A stretch of DNA of 56,820 nt from the NCBI GenBank assembly GCA_038239195.1, contig JBBSEZ010000010.1:1-56820 (forward strand). The letters run 5' to 3'. The DNA is from JBBSEZ01 sp038239195 (GTDB lineage: Bacteria; Planctomycetota; Planctomycetia; Gemmatales; Gemmataceae). The position numbers and the translations under genes were made by a program. Below the pieces are notes generated by a model. That model made no database searches and had not been told where the DNA came from. It worked only from the letters and a program-made list of their open reading frames with translations. Positions 25,221 through 35,073 of this stretch are shown in pieces. Position 1 is the stretch's first letter. Every line of letters starts with the position of its first letter.

Positions 25221-26951
25221 ATGCGCCGCCATCTCCCGCTTCTGCTGCTTTTCGCCTTCCCCCTCGTCGCCCGCGCCGAGGGCCCGCCCGATCTCATCGT
25301 CCACAACGCCAAGGTCGTCACCCTCGACGCCAAATCGCGCATCGCCCAGGCCGTCGCCGTCCGCGACGGGCGCATTGTCGCCGTTGGCGACAGCGCCGCC
25401 TTGCTCAAACAGCGCGGCCCCAAGACGAAGCTCCTCGACGCCGGCGGCAAGACCGTCCTGCCCGGCCTCTCCGATAGCCACGTCCACCCGCTCGGCGCGG
25501 CCACCAGCGAGCTGACTGCCCCGTTGCCGGAGCTCAAATCGCTCGAGGAGGTCTTTGCTCACGTCCGCAAGCTCGCAGCCACCGCGCCCAAGGGCGAATG
25601 GATCGTCCTGCGCTACGCCTTCCCCACCCGCCTCGACGAGGCCCGCTTCCCCACGAAGGCGGAACTGGACAAGGCCGCTCCCGATCATCCCGTTCTCTAC
25701 CACGCCGGCCCGGCGGGCGTCGTCAACAGTCGTGGCCTGGAAGTCTCGGGCATCGGCAAGGACACGGCCAACCCGCCCAACGGCGTCATCGTCCGCGACA
25801 AGAGCGGGGAGGCGACCGGCATGTTGCGCAACGCCTACAGCGCCCTCAAGGGCCTGCCGCGCGAGACGGTCAAGCTCAGCCCCACCGCCAAGCGCGAGGC
25901 CGTCCGCAAGCTCTTCCGCCTCTACAACGAGCAGGGCCTCACCAGCGTCGCCGACCGCAACGGCAGCGCCGAGGCGCTTGGCCTCTATCTCGACCTGCAC
26001 AAGCGGGGCGAGCTCACCGTGCGCGTCAACGTCGCCCGCGAATTCAGCCCCTACGGCACGCGCGACGAGGTGGCGCGCCGCTTCGCGGCGCTGCCCGGCA
26101 AGGACAAGCGCGGCGGGCCAACGGGGGTGGGCGACGACTGGGTGCGGATCGGGCCGATCAAGCTCTTCCTCGATGGCGGCATGCTCAGCGGCACCGCCTA
26201 CATGCGCAAGCCCTGGCCGCGCGGAGCTACCTACCAGGTCAGCGAGGAGGGCTACCGCGGGCTATTGTTCATTCCGCCGGCGCAGTTGAAGCTGGTGGTC
26301 GAGGAGGCGGCGCGGCGCAAGTGGCAGGTGACGGCCCATACCTCCGGCGAGGGGGGGATGGACGTGTTGCTCGACGCCTATGAAGAGGTGAACCGCCTCG
26401 TCCCCATCAAGGGCCGGCGGTTTTGCATCACCCACGCCAACTTCCCCTCCAAACACAACCTCGAGCGCTGCAAGGAACTGGGCGTTTGCGCCGACGTGCA
26501 GCCGGCCTGGCTCTACAAGGACGGGGCCGCCCTGCTGCGCGTCCTCGGCGCAGAGCGCGTGCGCTGGTTCCAGCCGTACAAGACCTGGCTCGACTACACC
26601 GTCATCGGCGGGGGGAGCGATCACATGCTGCGCTTCGATCCGCTCCGTTCCACCAACCCCTGGTCGCCCTGGCTGGGCATCTGGGTCGCCCTGACGCGCG
26701 CGACCGAGCGCGGCGCCCCCCTCGTCCCGAGCGAGCGCCTGACCCGCGAACAGGCGCTGCGCCTCTACACGATCAACAACGCCTACCTGCACCACGAGGA
26801 GAAGAGCAAGGGCACGCTGGAGGTCGGCAAGCTCGCCGATTTGATCGTCATCGACCGCGACGTGCTGACCTGCCCCGTCGAGGACGTCCGGCACGTGAAA
26901 GTGCTGACGACGATCGTGGGCGGCAAGATCGTGTTCCAGAAAGCGAAGTAA
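25221..26951 (+). CDS. Exported amidohydrolase family 3 protein (YtcJ-like)
   Basis: 576 residues from the ATG at 25221, chosen because it starts a signal peptide (MRRHLPLLLLFAFPLVARA). Amidohydrolase-3 features: N-terminal beta sandwich (DLIVHNAKVVTLDA), metal ligands LSDSHVHP (H87, H89), an Asp/Lys-region FLDGGMLSGTAYM, VTAHTSGEGG, FCITHANF, GGGSDHMLRF, and the closing LEVGKLADLIVIDRD. Such enzymes hydrolyse amides or imides with a mono- or binuclear metal site; the substrate is unknown. It likely acts in the periplasm. Confidence 0.9.
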   Translation: MRRHLPLLLLFAFPLVARAEGPPDLIVHNAKVVTLDAKSRIAQAVAVRDGRIVAVGDSAALLKQRGPKTKLLDAGGKTVLPGLSDSHVHPLGAATSELTAPLPELKSLEEVFAHVRKLAATAPKGEWIVLRYAFPTRLDEARFPTKAELDKAAPDHPVLYHAGPAGVVNSRGLEVSGIGKDTANPPNGVIVRDKSGEATGMLRNAYSALKGLPRETVKLSPTAKREAVRKLFRLYNEQGLTSVADRNGSAEALGLYLDLHKRGELTVRVNVAREFSPYGTRDEVARRFAALPGKDKRGGPTGVGDDWVRIGPIKLFLDGGMLSGTAYMRKPWPRGATYQVSEEGYRGLLFIPPAQLKLVVEEAARRKWQVTAHTSGEGGMDVLLDAYEEVNRLVPIKGRRFCITHANFPSKHNLERCKELGVCADVQPAWLYKDGAALLRVLGAERVRWFQPYKTWLDYTVIGGGSDHMLRFDPLRSTNPWSPWLGIWVALTRATERGAPLVPSERLTREQALRLYTINNAYLHHEEKSKGTLEVGKLADLIVIDRDVLTCPVEDVRHVKVLTTIVGGKIVFQKAK

Positions 26952-27002
26952 CCATAGAATACGCACGTCCCTACAAACCCTCCGCCCTCCCGGAGATGAC
27001 CG

Positions 27003-27440
27003 ATGAGCGTGGACATCGAGAACCTCGACGATCTCAAGGCGCTGCTGAAGGCGTCCAAGCTGAACATCAACGACGTCGAGGACCTGCAACGGCTGCTGTC
27101 GGCGATCAACGCCAACTACAACCCCGACGCGGCCCGCGTCAAGGTGGCCAAGCGCATTGGCGTCGTGGTGCCCTGCGTCGCCCTGGTGATGGCGGCGGGC
27201 GTGTCGTGCTTCGTGGTCTGGGGGGGTGGGCTGAGCGAGAAGTCCCCCTGGGCCCTCGCCTCGCTGGCGGTCATGTGGGGCGTGGCGGGGGTGGTGACCA
27301 TCCTCTGCACGATTTTCAGCTCTCTCACCCTCATGGTGCGCAAGCCCGCCGCGGAGGCGAGGCCCGCCGCACGCCCGGGCCCGCTGGCCAGCGCTTTCAA
27401 CGACCGGGCGACGAACGTGATGTTGCCGGAGAACCGCTGA
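27003..27440 (+). CDS. Small membrane protein with two TM helices, function unknown
   Basis: 145 residues. An acidic helical N-terminus (VDIENLDDLKALLKASKLNINDVEDLQRLL) precedes two hydrophobic helices (about 51-73 and 82-108) and a polar Pro/Ala tail. No family recognised. A TAGAAT string at 26955-26960 is a plausible -10 element in the 51-base gap after the amidohydrolase gene. Transcribed toward rpiB (convergent). Confidence 0.7.
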   Translation: MSVDIENLDDLKALLKASKLNINDVEDLQRLLSAINANYNPDAARVKVAKRIGVVVPCVALVMAAGVSCFVVWGGGLSEKSPWALASLAVMWGVAGVVTILCTIFSSLTLMVRKPAAEARPAARPGPLASAFNDRATNVMLPENR

Positions 27441-27474
27441 GCCGCGCTCTTGCTTGTCGTTTCGCGAGGGCCGG

Positions 27475-27924
27475 TCAACGCCCGGGCCCCGCCTCGAAGC
27501 GGGTGATCTTCTCGACGCGGCGCGCGTGCCGGCCGCTCTCGAAGGGCGTTTCGAGCCAGGTTCGCACCATGCGGTCGAGCAGTTCCTCGCCGAGCAGGTC
27601 GGCCGAGAGGCACAACACGTTGGCGTCGTTGTGGCGCCGGCTCATCTCGGCCGTGATCGGGTCGTGGCACGGCGCCGCCCGCACCCCGTGGACCTTGTTG
27701 GCAGCGATGCACATGCCGATGCCGGTCCCACAGATCAGCACGCCGCGCTCGGCGCGGCCCTCGCCGACGGCGCGGGCCACGGCGAAGGCGAAATCCGGGT
27801 AATCGACGCTCTCGTCGCTCTGCGGGCCGGCGTCCTCGACCTCGTGGCCGAGCTGGCGCAACGCGGGAACGAGGCGCTGCTTGGCCCTGTAACCGCGGTG
27901 GTCGCTGCCGACGGCGATCTTCAT
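27475..27924 (-). CDS. rpiB: Ribose-5-phosphate isomerase B
   Basis: Interconverts ribose 5-phosphate and ribulose 5-phosphate in the pentose phosphate pathway. 149 residues, normal for RpiB/LacA/LacB. Visible: start VGSDHRGYRAKQRL, DYPDFAFAVARAV, the active-site loop LICGTGIGMCIAANK with the catalytic Cys, CHDPITAEMSRRHNDANVLCL, and a C-terminal helix. The ATG overlaps the stop of the YrdC-phosphatase gene by four bases (ATGA), so the two are probably translated together. Confidence 0.95.
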   Translation of the reverse strand: MKIAVGSDHRGYRAKQRLVPALRQLGHEVEDAGPQSDESVDYPDFAFAVARAVGEGRAERGVLICGTGIGMCIAANKVHGVRAAPCHDPITAEMSRRHNDANVLCLSADLLGEELLDRMVRTWLETPFESGRHARRVEKITRFEAGPGR

Positions 27925-29042
27925 GGCTGTCCCCGCTTTTCCCGACGCTGGATCTCCGTCACCAATCCTTCCAGGTGCCCCCACATCTGGCGGGCACACT
28001 CCTCGTACACCTCGCGCGGCTGCCCGACCGGGTCGGCGATCTCGCCGTCCGGGCTCAGCAGGCGCGGCCGGGCCCCCGGGCGCGGGCACCGGTCGAGCAG
28101 CGCTCGCACGTGGCCATTCGTCATCGCGACAAGGTGGTCCGCCTGGGCGGCCAGTTCGGGCGTCAGCGCCTGGCTGGAGTGGTTGCCCAGGTCGGCGCCA
28201 TACTGCCTTGCCACCTCCACGGCCTGCTGCGCCGCCGAATCGCCCGGCGCCGCCGCCACCCCTGCCGAGATCACCTGAAAGCCCCTGGCGACGAGCTCGC
28301 CGGGGGCGCACCCCAGGTCGTCGGCGAGGCGCGTCTTGAACAGCGCCTCGGCCAGGGGGCTGCGGCAGGTGTTCCCCGTGCAGACGAACACCACCAGGCA
28401 CGTCGCCTGCTGCCGCACTTGCTCCTCCGATACCAGCCCCGGCCGGACCACCTTCCAGTCGCTCCCGGTCACGCGCACCACCGTGGTCGGCCGACCGAAC
28501 CGACTCGGCCCGTCGTCGAGGACGAGCTCGGCCGCCCCACCGACCGTCCCCATCACCTGCTCGGCGCGGACGGCCTCGGCGTTGCCCAGCATGACCGGGG
28601 CCAGCACGACGGGCCCGGCGAGGCAGCGCAAGACTTCGAGAATGGCTTCGTGCGCGGGACCGCGCAGCCGCAACCGCCCCTCCGGGCACACTTCTCGGCG
28701 CACGCCCTCGGGCAGCCGGCTCGCCAGGCCCTCCGCAACGCCGTCTCCACACTCCAGCGTCAGCGGGCCCGGCCAGAAGCGCCGCGCCAGCCGCTGGCCG
28801 AGCCCGCTGAGGTGCGTAGCCCAGTCGCGAGCGGCGGAGGCCCCGAGCAACGCGATCTCGCAGGGGGCCGGGGTGGCGCCGCGCAGGCGCTCGATGGCGG
28901 AGGGCGACAGGGCGCTGGCGACGAGGGCGTAGGACGTCTCGGTGGGAAAGGCGACCAACCGCCCGCCATGCAGCAAGCGCGCGCTGTGGCGCGCCACGGC
29001 GCGTGGGTCGGCGACGCTTTGCCAGTCGAGCAGTTCGGGCAT
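27921..29042 (-). CDS. YrdC/Sua5-like domain fused to low-molecular-weight tyrosine phosphatase
   Basis: 373 residues. Residues about 10-205 follow the YrdC/Sua5 fold (VAFPTETSYALVASAL, FWPGPLTLE, FGRPTTVVRV), the family that makes threonylcarbamoyl-AMP for tRNA t6A. Its motifs are weaker than in standard TsaC, so activity is uncertain. Residues about 215-365 are a LMW phosphatase: CTGNTCRSPLAEALF is the C-x5-R-S P-loop and IADPVGQPREVYEE the general-acid Asp loop. Overlaps rpiB. LMW phosphatase next to rpiB is also common elsewhere; the fusion order is typical of planctomycetes as far as I know. Confidence 0.9.
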   Translation of the reverse strand: MPELLDWQSVADPRAVARHSARLLHGGRLVAFPTETSYALVASALSPSAIERLRGATPAPCEIALLGASAARDWATHLSGLGQRLARRFWPGPLTLECGDGVAEGLASRLPEGVRREVCPEGRLRLRGPAHEAILEVLRCLAGPVVLAPVMLGNAEAVRAEQVMGTVGGAAELVLDDGPSRFGRPTTVVRVTGSDWKVVRPGLVSEEQVRQQATCLVVFVCTGNTCRSPLAEALFKTRLADDLGCAPGELVARGFQVISAGVAAAPGDSAAQQAVEVARQYGADLGNHSSQALTPELAAQADHLVAMTNGHVRALLDRCPRPGARPRLLSPDGEIADPVGQPREVYEECARQMWGHLEGLVTEIQRREKRGQP

Positions 29043-29102
29043 GGCTGTCTGCTTTCGCCCGGAGAACGAACGAAGGGCCGAACGAGGCGGCCCTTTCCGG
29101 GA

Positions 29103-29831
29103 TTAATCTACGCTGGCGGTTGGAGGGCGACAAGGTGCGGGCGAGCCGGTCCCGCGCCGCAACTCCACGATGATCCCCCCCAGCTTCATCCACCGATGCA
29201 AGCGCGAGAACCACAGCTCGCGCTCCCAGCACAGCCCGCACTCGCGGGCCGCTTCCGTCAACTCCTCGCGCTGGTAGGTGCGACAGTGCCAGAGCCGGCC
29301 ACACCAGCGGCCGGTGAACGTGTCCTCCGTACACAGCAGCAGCAACTTGCCGCCCGGTTGCAGGACGCGCGCCAGTTCGCGCAGCCCCGAGCGCGGGTCG
29401 GGCAGGTGCTCCAGCACCCAGCCGCACACCACCGCGTCGAAGGAGCCGTTGGCGTAGGGCAAGCGCGTCAGGTCGGCGACGGCGAAGCTCACCCGCTCGC
29501 TCCGCAGTCTCGCCCGCGCCCGCAACAACATCTTCGGCGAGAGATCGAAGCTCGTCAGCACGGCGTCCGGGTCGGCGTGGCGCAGCAGGAACTTCGAGTA
29601 GCGCCCGTTACCGCACGCCGCATCGAGGATGCGCTTGCAGCCGCGCACGTCGAAGCCGTCGGGGCGGATCAATCGGCCCGCCAGCGCCTCGTGGCCGGTG
29701 AGGAAGCCGGTCACGGCGGTCATCGCGCCGGGCAGGCCGTCGTAGTGGTCGCGGATGAAGTTGCGATACTCGCCGAACGCGCGCCCCTTCATCGGGCGCT
29801 CGATGTTATCGATAGGTGGAGAGGTACTCAT
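29103..29831 (-). CDS. Class I SAM-dependent methyltransferase
   Basis: 242 residues from the ATG at 29829-29831. The glycine-rich SAM-binding motif is ILDAACGNGRYSKFLL, with the acidic motif II in LTSFDLSPKML, then FAVADLTRLPYANGSFDAVVCGWVLEHLPDP and ELARVLQPGGKLLLLC, the pattern of ubiE-like small-molecule methyltransferases. The substrate is unknown. It is last in the MoxR/VWA cluster, 10 bases after the BatA-like gene, so probably co-transcribed. Confidence 0.9.
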   Translation of the reverse strand: MSTSPPIDNIERPMKGRAFGEYRNFIRDHYDGLPGAMTAVTGFLTGHEALAGRLIRPDGFDVRGCKRILDAACGNGRYSKFLLRHADPDAVLTSFDLSPKMLLRARARLRSERVSFAVADLTRLPYANGSFDAVVCGWVLEHLPDPRSGLRELARVLQPGGKLLLLCTEDTFTGRWCGRLWHCRTYQREELTEAARECGLCWERELWFSRLHRWMKLGGIIVELRRGTGSPAPCRPPTASVD

Positions 29832-29841
29832 GGTGGCCCTG

Positions 29842-32160
29842 TCAGAAGAAGATGCGGCGATGGTAGACGGCCCATTCCAGCAGCAGCAGGCCCAGCGCGG
29901 CCAGGGCGACCCACTTCCAGGTGTCATGGGCCTGGCGGCGCACCTGCCCCGCCACGATGCGCTGCGAGCCCAGCAGCACGTCGTCGCGCGGCTGTAGGTT
30001 GCTCTCCTCGGCGTCGAGCAGGTTGATGGCGAAGTTGCGCTGGCCGCCCGCCCCGTCGCCCCAGCTCGCCCGGTAGGTGCCGACCTGGTCGGTCTGCTTG
30101 AACAAGAACTCGCGGCCCCGCGACGACAGCACCTCGCGCACGTTTCCCGGCCCCGTGACCTCCATGCGCTTCACCCCGCCGCCCGGGCGCAACACCCTCG
30201 GCTGTCCCGGCTGCACGTTCTCCTCCGTCGGCGCGTCGGTCGTGTTGCCCAGCTCGTACAGCACGTTGCGCAGGAACAGCGGGAAGTGGACCCGGAGCGG
30301 CCAGTTCGTCGTCCACTCCTCCTTGGCGTTGATGAGCGGGAACGTCAGCACCAGGTCGGTGAACGAATCGCGCGGCACCGCGAACAGCACGGCCTTCTCC
30401 CCGCCGCACTCCAGCAACTTCGCCGTGCGCAACGGCAGCGGGCGATAGCGCTCCCGCTCCGCCAGCGGGGGCGGCTCCTTCGAGGTGGGCGGCGTGAAAT
30501 CGAAGGCGTCGAGAAACTTGATCTGGTCCAGCCCGCTCAACTCCTTCATGATCGGGTGGGCGTGCGTCGGGTTGAGGATGCGCGCCTTCTCCAGCTTCTT
30601 CATGTCCTGCTTCCGCCAGGGGGGCGGAACGTCGGCGATGAAGAACGTGTTGCTGAACGGCAGGTCGGCCTCTTTCGCCGGGGCGCAGCGGTCGAAGATC
30701 ACCAGGTCAAAGGCGCCCTCGCGCGTCGGCCGGCCATACTTCGCCTGGTCCTTCAGGTCGGCCGGGCCCAGGTAGGTCACCTCGGCCACCTTGCCCACGG
30801 CGGGCTGGTCGAAGAACCTGTTCAGCAGCAGGTTGCCCGGCGTGACGATCAGCACGCGCGCCTTGCGCACCACGCCACACACGAGCCAGGCCTGGTCGTC
30901 GAGCGGAAACTGGTCGCGCCACTTGCTCAGCCGGGCGTGCAGCACCATCTCCGTCGCATCGTCCACGTTGTCGAGGTAGAACGTGAACGCGCCCTCGCCC
31001 GGCTCGTCCTTCTCCGGCTCGTTCGTCTCCGGGTCGGCGGGCCGGTAGAGCCGCGGGCGGATCGTCAGCGTCTTCGCCAGCGCGTCGGGGCCCTTGCCCT
31101 TCCCCTCGGCGACGCGCGCTTCCAGCTCGACCGTCACCTCGGCGGCCCGGGGGCGGTAGTTGAGCACGCGCACGAATACCTGGAGCTGCGACGGGTCCTT
31201 CTCGCCGCGCGTGGCGTTGAAATCGACGATGCCGACGTTGTCCACCGCCGCAGGGCCGGGGGCGCCGATGCGGTGATAGTTGAGCGACAGCGTGCCGGCG
31301 GTGAACCCGGGCACGTCGGGGAACCGTCCGTCGGAGAACAGGTGGACGTCGGCGGCGACCGACTCGGGCTGGGCGTAGGTGCGCGCCTTGGACGGGTCCT
31401 CGTTCTCGGGGCGCGAGGCGGCGTCGTCGGTCGAGCGGAGCGGGTTGGCGAGCCCCTCGGCGAGGGCGAGGGCCTCGTCGATGCGCGAGGGGCGCTGCGT
31501 CGGCTGGATGCGCCGCACCGCGGCGCGCAAGAGAGACTTGTCGGGGGTGTAATCTTGCAGGATGTTGGCGCGCGAGTTGAACTCGATGACCATCCCGCTG
31601 TCGCCCTCGCCGTGGGCGTCGATCTCGTGGAGCGCCTCCTGCCTGGCGACCTCGAGCCGGTTGGGCGAGACGTCGGTGGCCGACATGCTGGCGGAGTTGT
31701 CGATGATGAGGATGAAGTGCTTCCCGCTCGTGGTGCTGCCGTGGACGCGGAAGGCCAGCACGGCGTAGATGAGCAGCAGCACGATGAGCACCTGCACGAG
31801 CAGCAGGACGTTGTCGCGCAGCCACTGGAACAGGCTGTTGACGTGCAGGTCGTCGATGCTCTTGCGCCACAGGAACGTGCTGGGCACCTCGATCGGCTTG
31901 CGGCGCAGCTTGAGGAAGTAGAGCAGGACGATGAGGAACGGCAGCAGGAACAGCAGCAGCGCCGCCCACCAGGGAATGGGGATGTTGTAGGTGAGGTTGA
32001 AGTTGCTCTGTAGCCAGCCGTTGACGGTCGCCTGCCGCCCCGCCAGGCTCAGCGCCAGCAGGAGGGCGCCGGGCAGGGCGAGCAGGAGCAGCACCGCCAG
32101 GGAGAGCGGAAACCAGACGCCCTGGAGGCGGGAGGGCGTGGGGATTGTGCGGGTTACCAT
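29842..32160 (-). CDS. BatA-like membrane protein with VWA domain
   Basis: 772 residues. N-terminal membrane helices (about 14-40, 64-83, 115-136), with LYFLKLRRKPIEVPSTFLW between, the classic BatA/Aerotolerance-type N-terminal domain. A VWA domain follows with MIDAS DNSASMS (D154, S156, S158). A long beta-rich part and a single TM near the C-terminus (WKWVALAALGLLLLEWAVY) complete it. Acts with the MoxR ATPase and DUF58 protein of the same cluster, presumably in folding or maturation of envelope proteins (family inference). Confidence 0.9.
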   Translation of the reverse strand: MVTRTIPTPSRLQGVWFPLSLAVLLLLALPGALLLALSLAGRQATVNGWLQSNFNLTYNIPIPWWAALLLFLLPFLIVLLYFLKLRRKPIEVPSTFLWRKSIDDLHVNSLFQWLRDNVLLLVQVLIVLLLIYAVLAFRVHGSTTSGKHFILIIDNSASMSATDVSPNRLEVARQEALHEIDAHGEGDSGMVIEFNSRANILQDYTPDKSLLRAAVRRIQPTQRPSRIDEALALAEGLANPLRSTDDAASRPENEDPSKARTYAQPESVAADVHLFSDGRFPDVPGFTAGTLSLNYHRIGAPGPAAVDNVGIVDFNATRGEKDPSQLQVFVRVLNYRPRAAEVTVELEARVAEGKGKGPDALAKTLTIRPRLYRPADPETNEPEKDEPGEGAFTFYLDNVDDATEMVLHARLSKWRDQFPLDDQAWLVCGVVRKARVLIVTPGNLLLNRFFDQPAVGKVAEVTYLGPADLKDQAKYGRPTREGAFDLVIFDRCAPAKEADLPFSNTFFIADVPPPWRKQDMKKLEKARILNPTHAHPIMKELSGLDQIKFLDAFDFTPPTSKEPPPLAERERYRPLPLRTAKLLECGGEKAVLFAVPRDSFTDLVLTFPLINAKEEWTTNWPLRVHFPLFLRNVLYELGNTTDAPTEENVQPGQPRVLRPGGGVKRMEVTGPGNVREVLSSRGREFLFKQTDQVGTYRASWGDGAGGQRNFAINLLDAEESNLQPRDDVLLGSQRIVAGQVRRQAHDTWKWVALAALGLLLLEWAVYHRRIFF

Positions 32161-32173
32161 GTCGTTTGCTCCG

Positions 32174-33067
32174 TCAGCGCACCAGCCCGCGCTGGCGCAG
32201 GTACGTCAGCACGAGCCGATCGAACGGCACCTGGTTGCTGGTGAACAGGCACGTCACCCCGCGGCGCGTGCAGAACTCGTGCAGGCCGGCGCGGTAGGCG
32301 TTGAGGTTCTCCTTGTAGCGCGCGAGCAGCGCCCCGCTCACCGTGATCTCCGCCTCGTCGGCGTCCTCGACGTCCACCAGCTTCATGTCGCCGGACACCT
32401 CGGGGTCGATCTCCTCCTGGGAGAGTATCTGGATAACGTAGACGTCCATCTGCCGCGCGATCAGGTAGCGCAGCGCCTCCTCGTAGCCGCCCTTGTCCAT
32501 GAAGTCGCTCAGCACGACGACGATGCCCTTGCCGCTCGACTTGAGGCTGAAGGTGCGCAGCGACTTCGTCAGGTCGCTCGGCCCGGCCGGCTCCAACTTG
32601 TTGAGGAAGTCGAGCAATCGCCACAGGCTGCGCCTCCCGCGCACCGCCGGCAGCGCCTGCGTGAGCCGATCGTTGAACGCCTCGACGATGACGCGGTCGA
32701 GGTTGACCAGCCCGATGAAGCCGAGGGCGGCGGCGACCTGCTTGGCGTAGTGCAACTTCGTCGGCGTGCCGAAGCCCATCGACAGGCTGTTGTCGAGCAG
32801 GACGTAGAAGTGAAGGTCTTCCTCCTCCATGAACAGGCGAATGAAGAGCCGGTCGAGCCGGGCGTAGAGGTTCCAGTCGAGGAAGCGGAGGTCGTCGCCG
32901 ACGACGTAATTGCGATAGTCGGCGAACTCGACGCTCTGGCCCTTACGCTTGCTGCGGCGCTCGCCCTTCATGCGGCCGACGAAGATCTTGCGCGACACCA
33001 GCTCGAGCTGTTCGAGCCGGGCCAGGAACTTCGGTTCGAGCAAAGGTTCGGCGGGAGCGTCGGGCAT
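32174..33067 (-). CDS. DUF58 family protein
   Basis: 297 residues from the ATG at 33065-33067. Contains the DUF58 signature SVEFADYRNYVVGDDLRFLDW, then NLYARLDRLFIRLFMEEED, and a VWA-like metal site LDNSLSM (D92, S94, S96). DUF58 proteins are standard partners of MoxR ATPases and of BatA-like proteins. Thirteen bases separate it from the BatA-like gene, and 32 from the Uma2 gene that interrupts the usual moxR-DUF58 order. Confidence 0.93.
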   Translation of the reverse strand: MPDAPAEPLLEPKFLARLEQLELVSRKIFVGRMKGERRSKRKGQSVEFADYRNYVVGDDLRFLDWNLYARLDRLFIRLFMEEEDLHFYVLLDNSLSMGFGTPTKLHYAKQVAAALGFIGLVNLDRVIVEAFNDRLTQALPAVRGRRSLWRLLDFLNKLEPAGPSDLTKSLRTFSLKSSGKGIVVVLSDFMDKGGYEEALRYLIARQMDVYVIQILSQEEIDPEVSGDMKLVDVEDADEAEITVSGALLARYKENLNAYRAGLHEFCTRRGVTCLFTSNQVPFDRLVLTYLRQRGLVR

Positions 33068-33099
33068 GGTGGAGGTCCGGTCAGCAAGGGGAAAAAGAT

Positions 33100-33702
33100 T
33101 CAGCGGCGCGGGTCGGGCCAAAGCTCGAAGCCGGGCAACATTTCGCTCGTCCACAGGTCGTCCGGCCTAAAGTCCTGGATGGCCCACGCCTGCCCTCGGC
33201 GGTGATGAACGCGGAGGTGGGGTCGCTCCGGCTCCTCGCGGAGGTCCACCAACCAGTATTCGACGATCGACGGCACCTGGAAATAGAGCTCGACGTTGCG
33301 GACAAGGTCTTTGTCCGGGTCGTCATCGAACAGGACCTCGGCGACCAGCACCGGGCTGACGTCCTGCCAGCGTAAGTCGCGGAACGCCCTCTCGTGGGGG
33401 AAGTCCCGGTAGGCGGTCACGTCGGGCTCGACGTTGGTCGCGCCGGGCCGGCCTGGGACGTAAACCCGCGCCTTGTTCCAGACCTTGTTCAGAATGTCGG
33501 GCCGGGAGGCCGAGTAGCGATCCAGCTTCCACATCAGCCAGCCTTCGACAAGCGCTTCTGCGGGGGTCGGCCAGGTGCGGACGTAGAGCTTGCCATCGAC
33601 CAGTTCGTAACGGTGGCCGTTTTCGTAGCGCGCGGCCATGAACTCGTCGAGGCTCATCGGCCTGTCGTGGTCCGCCGGCCCCAGCTTCAGCATCGTGGAC
33701 AT
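33100..33702 (-). CDS. Uma2 family protein (PD-(D/E)XK restriction-endonuclease-like fold)
   Basis: 200 residues from the ATG at 33700-33702. Uma2/DUF820 motifs: MSLDEFMAARYENGHRYELVDGKLYV, VEPDVTAYRDFP, VLVAEVLFDDDPDKDLVRNVELYFQVPSIVEYWLVD. The pattern matches the nuclease-like core (Asp, Glu-x-x). These genes are multi-copy and scattered in planctomycete and cyanobacterial genomes; their role is unknown. Here one sits inside the MoxR cluster, on the same strand, with short gaps on both sides (32 and 10 bases). Confidence 0.92.
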   Translation of the reverse strand: MSTMLKLGPADHDRPMSLDEFMAARYENGHRYELVDGKLYVRTWPTPAEALVEGWLMWKLDRYSASRPDILNKVWNKARVYVPGRPGATNVEPDVTAYRDFPHERAFRDLRWQDVSPVLVAEVLFDDDPDKDLVRNVELYFQVPSIVEYWLVDLREEPERPHLRVHHRRGQAWAIQDFRPDDLWTSEMLPGFELWPDPRR

Positions 33703-33712
33703 CTTCTCGCCC

Positions 33713-33928
33713 TCACTTGCCGTCCTTGACCTGCCTCTCTCTCGCCTCGCGCAATTGATCCTGCGCCTGCCGCTCCGCCTCCTGCGCGCGCATCGCCTCC
33801 TCTTTCGCGCGTTCGCCCATCCGCCACAGGACCGCACCGCCCGCGCCGACGCACAACAGCACGCCCAGCACCAACCCCAGCACGATCGCCCCCGCGCCGC
33901 GCGATTCGCCGCCTTCGTTGTCGGACAC
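33713..33928 (-). CDS. Small single-TM protein in the MoxR cluster
   Basis: 71 residues from a GTG at 33926-33928, decided by the strong upstream GGAGGG. One TM helix (about 14-33, AIVLGLVLGVLLCVGAGGAV) is followed by a charged coiled coil rich in Glu/Gln/Arg (ERAKEEAMRAQEAERQAQDQ). Thirteen bases lie between the MoxR stop and this start. It may anchor or regulate the MoxR/DUF58 partners. No family recognised. Confidence 0.65.
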   Translation of the reverse strand: MSDNEGGESRGAGAIVLGLVLGVLLCVGAGGAVLWRMGERAKEEAMRAQEAERQAQDQLREARERQVKDGK

Positions 33929-33941
33929 GGCCGCCCTCCGT

Positions 33942-34961
<1,020 letters not shown>

Positions 34962-34995
34962 GCTCGCTTCTCTCGTTAGTCCGTAGCCCGCAGCT

Positions 34996-35073
34996 CGTAG
35001 GGTGGGCCGAGTCTTCGAGGCCCACGCGGGCATCTCTCCGCGTGGGCCTCGCAAAGCCTCGGCCCACCCTACG
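34996..35073. repeat. Nested perfect palindrome at the giant VWA gene stop
   Basis: Outer 16-nt arms CGTAGGGTGGGCCGAG (34996-35011) and CTCGGCCCACCCTACG (35058-35073) enclose inner 14-nt arms CGAGGCCCACGCGG (35016-35029) and CCGCGTGGGCCTCG (35038-35051). The TAG stop of the VWA gene (35069-35071) lies inside the outer arm. It separates that gene from moxR and could reduce or end transcription. Confidence 0.85.
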
